Shown here: one piece after another, positions 56,545 through 64,000 of the stretch
Layout of the letters: each line of letters starts with the position of its first letter
Position numbering within the stretch: the stretch's first letter is position 1
DNA from: Cephalopachus bancanus
Taxonomy: Eukaryota > Chordata > Mammalia > Primates > Tarsiidae
Assembly (NCBI GenBank): GCA_027257055.1
Contig: JAPVLO010000003.1
Location: 9,179,501-9,243,500, forward strand
Length of the DNA stretch: 64,000 nucleotides
Direction of reading: 5' to 3'
The notes under the pieces: generated by a model
What the model saw: the letters and a program-made list of their open reading frames with translations, nothing else
Told to the model about the DNA's origin: nothing
Databases searched by the model: none
Translations under genes and position numbers: made by a program

Positions 56545-56790
56545 AGATCCAACTACCATGTACTGTGAACCAGGCAGCCCTTAATCCTCATGACATCCTT
56601 GAGTGGCAGGAACTATGATTCCCACTTCGGGTGATGAAACCGAGCTTCAGAGATGATGACTTGCCAAGACCACATGCTAAATGCTGACATAGCTCACGGT
56701 AATACCTTGTAGAGATTTGACCAGTTCCCGAAGCACTATTAAATGCTTTATCTAGTTTAATCTTCACAATTACTCTGTAAAGTAAACAGA
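56545..56790 (-). mobile_element. MIR SINE, reverse
   Basis: ccttaatcctcatgacatcc, actatgattcccacttcggg, tgatgaaaccgagcttcaga, cttgccaagaccacatgcta; a second faint MIR-type piece follows (ctttatctagtttaatcttc). Confidence 0.7.
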
Positions 56791-56871
56791 AAGTGGTTGT
56801 TATTTTAACGTTGCAAGTAAGGAATTTCAGGACTTTTGACTCTCAGTTCTGGTTTTTAATTTTATTTTTAA

Positions 56872-57182
56872 CTCTGTTTTTTGTTTTTTTTTTTAAATCA
56901 GGTCTTTGTTGCCTAAGCTGGAGTGCAGTGATCACAGCTTACTTCAGCCTCCACCTTCTGGGCCTAAGCAAACCTCCTGCCTCAGTCTTCCAAGTAACTG
57001 GGACTACAGACACAGGCACTACATTCAGCTATTTTATATATATATATATATATTTTTACTTTTTACAGATACAAGGTCTCATTATGTTGCCCAGGCCAGT
57101 CTTGAACTCCTAGACTTAAGCAACCCTCCTGCCTCTGCTTCCCAAAGTGCTGGAATAACAGGCATGAACCATGGTGCCTGAC
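56872..57182 (-). mobile_element. Alu SINE, old (AluJ-like)
   Basis: Reverse Alu with tcaggtctttgttgcctaag, ctggagtgcagtgatcacag, ggtctcattatgttgcccag, end catgaaccatggtgcctga. Its central A-linker has become a (TA)n run at 57034-57052. Confidence 0.9.
57034..57052. repeat. (TA)n run in the Alu linker
   Basis: About nine TA units between the two Alu monomers. Confidence 0.9.
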
Positions 57183-57495
57183 CTTTCTCTCATTTTTGTT
57201 TTCTGATTTCCTGACATATGATAATGAAGAAAGGATGTGAGTGTGGGATTTCTCAGGCCTGAATTTAAATGTTTGTGAGTGTCCAGCCTAAGGACAGGCA
57301 TACAGTAGACCCTACGATGGGAACTGATATTGTCATTATATGATCATCATAGCTGTTGGTTCTGTTCAAGAGAGCATTATTTATAAAAGTAACTTATTAG
57401 AGTAAGGAGTACAAAATTTGAATACAAAGGAGAAATTTGAGTGAAGACAGTGTCAGCCACTAGTAAAGGAACTCTAAATAATGCTTCAGAGTATG
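57183..57495. other. Unassigned unique sequence
   Basis: Nothing recognised. Confidence 0.35.
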
Positions 57496-57499
57496 TAAC

Positions 57500-57720
57500 T
57501 TTGGAGTCAGAGAAGCTGAGTCTGCATTCCAGCCCTGCTACTTATTAGAATGATGATGTTGGGCAAAGTGGTTAACAGCCCCTCACCTCCACTTCCTCAT
57601 CTTCAAGGGTGATACTTCACTGGGTAATATCTTGAGGATTAAAAGAGAAGTATATAAGATGCTAGCTCAATGCTCAGAATAAAACAAATGTTTAATAATT
57701 TTAGCTATTATTAAATCTGG
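57500..57720 (+). mobile_element. MIR SINE
   Basis: ggagtcagagaagctgagtc, cattccagccctgctactta, gcaaagtggttaacagcccc, tgaggattaaaagagaagta, gctcaatgctcagaataaaa. Confidence 0.8.
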
Positions 57721-58845
57721 CTATGAATGGGAGAGTGGAGTTGGTGGACATCAAAGCAGATCCAAGAATAAAATAACATGCATTAACTGCTGCTATACAT
57801 GTTTATCTGTTAATGGACCTTATATCAACTTTAAATTCACAAAGAATAATCTTTCTTCCTCAGGCCCACGGTCTTTACACACTGATTACAATTAATTTGC
57901 CTTTTGATGATGCTGCATTCATGATTGATGGTTCCAAGTGGTAGACTTTTTAAATTCCTATATTTCTCATAAATGTATTTGTAACTGAAAATTTCTTACA
58001 TTTCTCATAAATGTGTTTGGTAATTCTGGATCTAGCAAATGAGTACAAAACATATAGTCATAGCTCTTACCTTTAATGTTTATGAAGTCAAAGGGATCAA
58101 AGGGAAAACTCCAATGAACTCTTATTGTCTCATTTATGAGAAGCCTTGGCACAATTCATGAAGGTGACAGATGTTCTGCTTCCTAGAGCCTTTTTGTTCC
58201 ACTCCCAAAATCTATATTTTCCTTTAGTGTATTGATTTCTTGTTAAAGAGCGGGAATGGCTATTAAATATCTTTATTTGGGAGCTTGTGGGGTACCAGAC
58301 TGTGAGAGGAAAAATGCATCAGTACTTAAAGGAGAGTTGATGGGGTGGGTGGAGGAGGGTCCAAGAGAAAGTCATCTGTATCTGAGAAATTATTTACAAT
58401 TTGACTGGAGGTCACGGCGACTTGCCAGAGGAAGAAAAGAGAGAGCAAATGAGAAAAGCATCCAATCATGAGTAAACCATTTGATGGATGAAGAAGATAC
58501 TTTAAAAGATGAGAAAGCACTTTCCCCAGCGGCCAGCTGGCTCATTTCATCTCTCTTTGTGGCTTGTAGCACAGTGGAAAGACCCAGTGTAACAAATTAT
58601 GGAATATATGATAGTGAATAAGCTGATGCAAACTAATAACACATGGAAGTGTTCTTTTTCTGTTTTGATGAGGAGACACTGATTTCTCTTTAGGGGAGGG
58701 TTGGATTTTTGACTGCCAAAATATAGTTGGAAATTGAGTTTACTGATTGTGAACAGTGTTCCAGACACCATTTTTCTCAGCAAAGCAAGTAACATTTCTG
58801 TAGTGTATTTATAGTTTCAAAGCATGCTCACCTGCATGGTCTGAT
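57721..58845. other. Unassigned unique sequence
   Basis: About 1.1 kb with no recognised repeat or exon. Confidence 0.4.
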
Positions 58846-58849
58846 TTTA

Positions 58850-58960
58850 TCTTATAAATAACCCTGTGAGGTAGGTGTCATTATTTCCATTTTGTACTTG
58901 AGAAAAGTGAGACTTAGAGAAATTAACAACACTATCCAAACTTGGGTCTGTTTCTCCATA
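58850..58960 (-). mobile_element. MIR fragment, reverse
   Basis: aataaccctgtgaggtaggt, gtcattatttccattttgta, cttgagaaaagtgagactta. Confidence 0.75.
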
Positions 58961-59427
58961 CTACCTTTCTTTGGATATTCCAACAAATGTCAATTTATGG
59001 CCAAAGTTCCCACAAAGGGTTTTTTTGGGACCCATCTCTGCCAAGCATCCCATAGTTTTCAATAATTTTTTTTCCCTCCAAGCCAATTCTATGACCCTTG
59101 ACATCTCTCTCAAAGGCCTCAAAAGCCCACCTGAGGTCACACGGAGGGACCTAGAGTAGGGTGGGTGCTAGAAGTGGGAAAGAGTAGCTCATCCCTGACA
59201 GCGACTAAGCTACTGCTTCCTTTGACTTCAGGGAACACTGTGTCCTTGCCACTGTTCCCCTGCAGCTTATACCTTCTGCAGCACCCTCTCGTGTGTCCTC
59301 TTAGAGCCCCTGGGCTGCTCTACAGCCATCCTAAGTGTCCTGACCCTCAAAAATGTGCTTCTATCCCCCTCAGGACATATCAGCAAGGAAAGCAATCAAT
59401 TTTGCACATTACTATCTCCTTGAGAGA
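58961..59427. other. Unassigned unique sequence
   Basis: Nothing recognised. Confidence 0.35.
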
Positions 59428-59435
59428 ATTTCTAA

Positions 59436-59623
59436 CAGGGGTCCTCAAACTTTTAAAACAGGGCATCAGTTCACTGTCCCTCAGACCGTTGGAGGGGGCG
59501 GACTACAGTTAAAAAAAAAACTATGAACAAATTTCCTTTTTTTTTTTTAAACTATAGTCAGCCCCTCCAACGGTCTGAGGGACAGTGAACTGGCCCCCTG
59601 TTTTAAAAGTTTGAGGACCTCTG
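59436..59623. mobile_element. hAT-type foldback MITE
   Basis: 188 bp made almost wholly of two inverted arms of about 80 bp (caggggtcctcaaactttta at the left; the right end read on the minus strand starts cagaggtcctcaaactttta) around a short T-rich loop. Arms share cagttcactgtccctcagac and cgttggaggg with few mismatches. Start CAG and flanks atttctaa / taatctaa (five of eight shared) fit a hAT element with an 8-bp target site. No transposase. It resembles young SPIN/OposCharlie-like hAT families known from horizontal transfer in some mammals, but the family is recalled and not searched. Confidence 0.85.
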
Positions 59624-59879
59624 TAATCTAACACAAGGAACAGTCAAGAGAGAAGGTGTCTTCCTTGGCCATACAAGACGTTCCTTTATCTGGACAGAAA
59701 GCCTCTGGGCTTGAAAGCCTCCTCCCCTGCTAACTTCCTGGTCTGTGGGAAATTCTTCCATCATCAGTGGTCAATAACCCTAGAATTTTGCCTACACCCC
59801 AGAGGGAGGCAGTGGCCTTGCTTCAGTTTGGTGGTGCAAAGTAATGTCAAGTACTGTTATAGAGACCAGAATAGTTACT

Positions 59880-60070
59880 AGTTAGAATATAGATTTGCCT
59901 GTATTTGAATTCTGGCTCCACCACTTGCTAGCTATGGCACTTTCTCTGTGACTCAGTATATGCATCTTTTAAATGGGATAATAATAGCACATATATAGTA
60001 ATAATGAGGATTAAAAGTGCTGTATATATAAAGTGCTTAGAATAGTTTCTGACCCACAGAAAAGCTATAC
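59880..60070 (+). mobile_element. MIR SINE
   Basis: tgtatttgaattctggctcc, accacttgctagctatggca, tgactcagtatatgcatctt, taatgaggattaaaagtgct, gcttagaatagtttctgacc. Confidence 0.8.
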
Positions 60071-60600
60071 AAAGATTAGATCAATTGAATTTTTACAATT
60101 ACTACTTTGAAAAGTCCTGTTCAATGCTAGATTCTTTACATCTGAAATTCAGATGTCAGCTGGAGTTGTTCTGACTCCTCAGATGGAGCTAATAAGTGGT
60201 TTATAACTCCTTTTCCATGGATTATGGTAAAGCTAATAATCTCCCCAAGAGTTCTTTGAATTCCAAAGGGTGCTTTATATTTCTTGTTTAGCTCAGGCTT
60301 CCAACACCGGCATAGAAATTATTCTGTTAAGGGATTGTTTTTACTGTTTTCCACATTATGTCTCATAGATGTTTAACTCAAAATAGTATCCATACAAAAT
60401 TTATCAAGGCATTCACATGTGTAGCAACATTGAATAATCTTTGGGGATGAGAGGGTTTATATTACAAGAAGCCAATCAATTTTAAATTCAATATTGGTCA
60501 TCCCTATTCACTATAAGGCCTTTGATCAGGTCCACATCTTAGGATCCGACCGCCTGCTGAATTCTTTAATCCACCACTCTCTTCCTTTTCCTTATTGTCA
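60071..60600. other. Unassigned unique sequence
   Basis: Nothing recognised. Confidence 0.35.
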
Positions 60601-60604
60601 CAGG

Positions 60605-60935
60605 GAACAATATTTCAAAATACCTTAGGCTGGGTAATTTATAAATTATAGAAATGTATTGCTCACAGTTCTGGAATCTGGAAAGTCCAAGATCGAGGCA
60701 CCAGCAGTTATCTGGTAAGAATTATATGCTTCATAGATGGCCCCTATCTGCCCTCACATGGCAGAAGGGGCAGGTGAGCTCCCCCAGGTCTCTTTATAAG
60801 GGCACTAATCCCTCTCATGAAGACAGAGCCCCCTAATCACTTCCCAAAGACCCCACCTCTTAATCCTATTGCTTTGGAGATTAAGTTGCAACATATAAAT
60901 TTCGAGGGGAAACATGCAACCAGACCATAGCACCT
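60605..60935 (-). mobile_element. MaLR solitary LTR (MLT1-type), reverse
   Basis: ggctgggtaatttataaatt, gctcacagttctggaatctg, gaaagtccaagatcgaggca, tctgccctcacatggcagaa, cacttcccaaagaccccacc, and gcaacatataaatttcgagg. The order is that of a reverse MLT1-type LTR. Confidence 0.8.
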
Positions 60936-61215
60936 ACTATCTCCTCCTCAAGCCTTCACTCCCAGATCACCTGAGACTCCAAATTCTTCTTGTTCCATAA
61001 TGCAGACAAATCCATTAAGTTCTTTCCAGCCCACTACTATTTAAAAAGCTGGCTAAATCCTTAAAGGCCCCCACTTCAGTCACACACAGAACTTGCAGAA
61101 GATTTGAAATTATCCTTTGTAAGCACTTCATTACATTACTGGCCAAAAATCAAACTCATTCTTACTCTGTATTGGCACATGAGTGGGAAACAGGAAAGGA
61201 TATTTATTAAACAAA
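60936..61215. other. Unassigned unique sequence
   Basis: Nothing recognised. Confidence 0.35.
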
Positions 61216-61219
61216 CATT

Positions 61220-61410
61220 ATCTCAATTAGTTCCCACAGCAATACTGTAAGATAGGTCTGATTCTCCCCCATTTTATAACTGGGAAAACCAAGGACCAGA
61301 GAAGTTAAGAAATATACCCAAGGTCATTTAGTTGAGAAGGGATTCACAGAGTCAAGACCATGAGACCATGTCAGTCTGACTCCAAATCCCTTGCTATTTT
61401 CCCTACATCA
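61220..61410 (-). mobile_element. MIR SINE, reverse
   Basis: tctcaattagttcccacagc, ctcccccattttataactgg, ccagagaagttaagaaatat, acccaaggtcatttagttga, gtcagtctgactccaaatcc. Confidence 0.85.
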
Positions 61411-61950
61411 CACTCCTTCATGTGTTGTGCTTGGCCCTAGGAATCTGAAGTGTCACATTATACATTAGAGGAGTCAACTGCAACTCCTCCCTGAATCCCT
61501 TATCTTGAACAACCCCAGCCGTGCTCTTTTCTGGCTGCCATCTTAACTAAATGCCCAAGTCTTCATATAGGATGCCCAGACTTGAGCCCAGCCTTCTAGG
61601 TGGGCTCTGACGAGCACACAGTAGAGCAGGACCACCCACCCTCTGCTGGATTTCTAGCCATGCAATTTGAGATCGCTTTGGCTTCTTGAACCCAAATTTC
61701 ATTGCTGATTCATCCTGGGTTTTCAGCCAATGGAAACCCCTAAAACAAAGGTTGTCCTTGAGCTCTGGAGCCAGTCCCAGGGTGACTCCTTCCTTCACTA
61801 CTTGTTGTGAGAACTTAGACAACTTATCTCTTTTTTAAAACCCCAGTTTTCTTTTTTAAAAAAGAATCTGATCTCTCTGCTTTCCCATCTTCCCCTACCA
61901 CCACCTCACACACATATATACACAAACCCATTATTGGAAAACACTTTGCT
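61411..61950. other. Unassigned unique sequence
   Basis: The minus-strand frame at 61547-61822 (91 codons) has no recognised domain or splice context. Nothing else seen. Confidence 0.35.
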
Positions 61951-61954
61951 GAAG

Positions 61955-62165
61955 CTTAAAGTCTGGCCTTAGAAACCCTGAATTCAGTCCTATCACATGA
62001 TAGCTGTGTGACCTTGGGCAAGAGGCTCAACCTCTCTTAGCTATACTTTCTTCCTCTTTATGGTACAACAGAAACCATAATTTTGTATTCAATTAACTCA
62101 CAACACTATCATGAGACTACATAAGGTAGAAATGTAAAGAAGCTCCGTATCTATTGGCACCTTGC
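61955..62165 (+). mobile_element. MIR SINE
   Basis: taaagtctggccttagaaac, gatagctgtgtgaccttggg, caagaggctcaacctctctt, then the degenerate tail. Confidence 0.85.
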
Positions 62166-62419
62166 TTCCATTCTCCCTCATAAAGGTGTTAGTAGATTTT
62201 AATAGCTAAGTACAGGTTTTTATACTAATCTGTTTTAAAATATATAGACTCATTTAGGATTTATCAGATTAGCATGGTTCTAAATTACTTCTCTATGTTC
62301 AGCCTTCACATTTTTTTCTCATGTAATAAATTTAAAAACTCTATTCGTATTAAAATGAAAGCATAGAACCCTATCCCTGCTAGTCACAAATTTTCTTTTA
62401 TTCATTAAGAATAAATCCA

Positions 62420-62710
62420 AGGGTGGGCAAGATGGCTCACACCTGTAATGCCAGCACTTTGGGAGGCCGAGGCAAGAGGATCACTTGAGCCCAGAACACC
62501 AACCTGGTTAACATAGCAAGAACCCGTCTCTACGAAAAATGCAAAAATTAGCTGAGCATGGTGGTGAACACCTGTAGTCCTACTACTCAGGAGTCTGAGA
62601 TGGGAGGACTGCTTGAGCTCAGGCAGTCAAGGCTGTAGTGAGCCATGATTGTACCACTGCACTCCACCGTGGATGACAGAGTGAGACCTTATCTCATAAA
62701 TTTTTAAAAA
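62420..62710 (+). mobile_element. Alu SINE, old (AluJ-like)
   Basis: gatggctcacacctgtaatg, cagcactttgggaggccgag, right monomer gtgagccatgattgtaccac. Exact 13-bp duplication aagaataaatcca at 62407-62419 and 62711-62723. Confidence 0.95.
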
Positions 62711-62780
62711 AAGAATAAATCCATACCAACTGGCTGCTTTATACACTGTTCTGGGGGCAGTGGAAGAGTTAAAAAAAATA

Positions 62781-62974
62781 CAGAGGGTGCCCAAAAATAG
62801 TATACACATTTTGAGAAAGGAAAAAACTATTAAAATTGTAATACTCAGTATATACCAATAACAAAGATGAAGTCACATTTGACTTCTGCAATTACAAGAG
62901 GTGCTCAAAGTAGTTATCTATTTAAGACATAGATAAGATCTCTTTGAATGTGTATATATTTTTGGCACCCCTGG
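62781..62974. mobile_element. Mariner-type MITE
   Basis: 194 bp with inverted ends of about 30 bp: left cagagggtgcccaaaaatag, right on the minus strand ccaggggtgccaaaaatata then tacacatt. Flanked by TA on both sides (62779-62780, 62975-62976), the target of mariner elements. The interior contains gcaattacaagaggtgctca and no frame, so this is an internal-deletion derivative moved by a transposase elsewhere. Little divergence between the ends suggests youth. Confidence 0.85.
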
Positions 62975-63229
62975 TATAATTTGGGATCTGTGTCCTCAAT
63001 CTATTATTAGCCCTTTAGGGAAATGACCTACATACATACTTAACCTTAAATGTTAATGTCTTGAAACAGTTACACAATCCGTCGAAAAAGCCTAGAAAAC
63101 CTCAAAATGTCCAGTCACGGAACAAACTTGTAACTTTGATAGTAATTCTCTTTAACAGTATTCCCCGCGGACCTTGTCTGAAATAGAGGAGACATGACAT
63201 TATGGAACTGAAAAATCTTAGGATTTGTC

Positions 63230-63400
63230 ACCTAACTTTAATGCTGAAGGGTCTGGAGATCATTCGGACTAACCTCCCACGTTTTACAGTTGAAGATACT
63301 GATACTGGAGAAGGAAGAGGGCTTATCTCACATCACCTGTCAGTGGCGGAGCCTGGGTAAACCCGGGTCTCCTGCCTTCACTCGTTCGGGGATATTGCTA
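63230..63400 (-). mobile_element. MIR SINE, reverse
   Basis: ctcccacgttttacagttga, gggcttatctcacatcacct, gtcagtggcggagcctgggt, aaacccgggtctcctgcctt. Confidence 0.75.
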
Positions 63401-64000
63401 AACTGCAGGGACCAGAGGTAGGAAGCGAACATGTCACGCACGAGAAGAGGTATTTTGCAAGAGTCTGGTTTTTCCTGATCCCGAATCGGTGGGACGTCCG
63501 GAGGGGGAGGATCGCTGAAGCAGAGGAACTCACAAGGTCTCCTGAAAACCATCACTGAGGGTACTGTGGTTGGGAACTGAAAACCTGGCCCGCCGGATGG
63601 TTAAAAAGCGTTCTGCGAATGTGGTTTTGAGGCCGAGGAAGCCCTTCCCCGCCCCGCCCGCACCGCCTGCCGGGTGCCCGACAGTAACCCCGAGAGACGG
63701 CGGCAGCTTCAGCTGTCTTCAACGTGGACTTAGGGGAGGAGGAAAAAAGAAGAAAACGTGCGCCTTCTCATTTGAAACCTGGTCGTTAGGTCCGCCTCTC
63801 CCTGGCGGGAATGGGAACACGAAGTTTGCGCCCTCGTGGCTCTTCCGCGGGCGTGTGCTCCATTCGGAAGCCCAGTGCTCTGTCTGGAATCGGCCTCGCT
63901 CCCTTCCTATCCGCCTTTTGCAGGGGAAGGAGGGATGTGGGCAGATGGGCACAGCTGAACGGGGGTCAGCTGTGGGAAAAGGGAGAGTACGACAACCGAT
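63400..64000. promoter_or_regulatory. CpG island 3 (left part, cut by window edge)
   Basis: CpG-rich from about 63,420 to the end, with clustered GC boxes (ccccgccccgcccgcaccgc at 63648-63667). No TATA box or clear splice donor in the part visible. Probably the 5' flank or first exon of another gene. Strand cannot be decided. The short minus-strand frames inside show no domain. Confidence 0.65.

Overview
The window looks like nuclear DNA of a primate, and most likely a tarsier. It is about 40% GC, gene-poor and packed with interspersed repeats. There are roughly 28 full or partial Alu SINEs on both strands, ancient MIR, L2 and CR1-clade relics, degenerate L1M pieces, MaLR-type LTRs, Tigger and hAT DNA transposons, and many microsatellites. 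The youngest Alus share an unusual 5' sequence (cagcctgtaatcccgcgc), a left-monomer segment reading 'gggcaacttggcgagacctcat' in overlapping parts, and the tail-proximal string 'gagtgagactccaactcaaa'. This form is not the human AluY/S/J consensus and not the lemur or galago Alu as I remember them. Together with two young-looking non-autonomous DNA transposons (a hAT foldback at 59.4 kb and a mariner MITE at 62.8 kb), it points to Tarsius/Carlito. The species call is an inference from recalled family knowledge, not from a search.

Layout. 1-3.6 kb: AT-rich sequence runs into a CpG island (about 1.87-3.57 kb). The island carries a minus-strand TATA box (3231-3239) and a strong minus-strand splice donor (at 2978/2977), which together outline a non-coding first exon of a gene running leftward out of the window. 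3.6-43 kb: almost entirely repeats and unassigned intergenic or intronic DNA. The one exception is a minus-strand open frame ending at 10,110 with a polyadenylation signal at 9,915-9,920, which could be the last coding exon of an unrecognised gene. 43.2-43.9 kb: a second CpG island without a TATA box, with an SBS/ZNF143-type site and a perfect NRF1 palindrome. This is the architecture of a housekeeping or bidirectional promoter, and a minus-strand splice donor lies just inside it. 44-63 kb: repeats again, with a perfect 59-bp tandem duplication, an inverted duplication of an L2/Alu junction, LTRs, MER5-type elements and the two young DNA transposons. 63.4-64 kb: the start of a third CpG island, cut by the window edge.

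No complete protein-coding gene, rRNA, tRNA, CRISPR array or prokaryote-type operon was found. Nearly all longer open frames lie in Alu, LINE or microsatellite sequence or in the CpG islands, and are not genes. The three promoter-like islands imply at least two, probably three, genes whose coding exons lie mainly outside the window or are too short to recognise by eye. Repeat family names come from memory of consensus sequences, and boundaries are good to a few bases only where target-site duplications are quoted.
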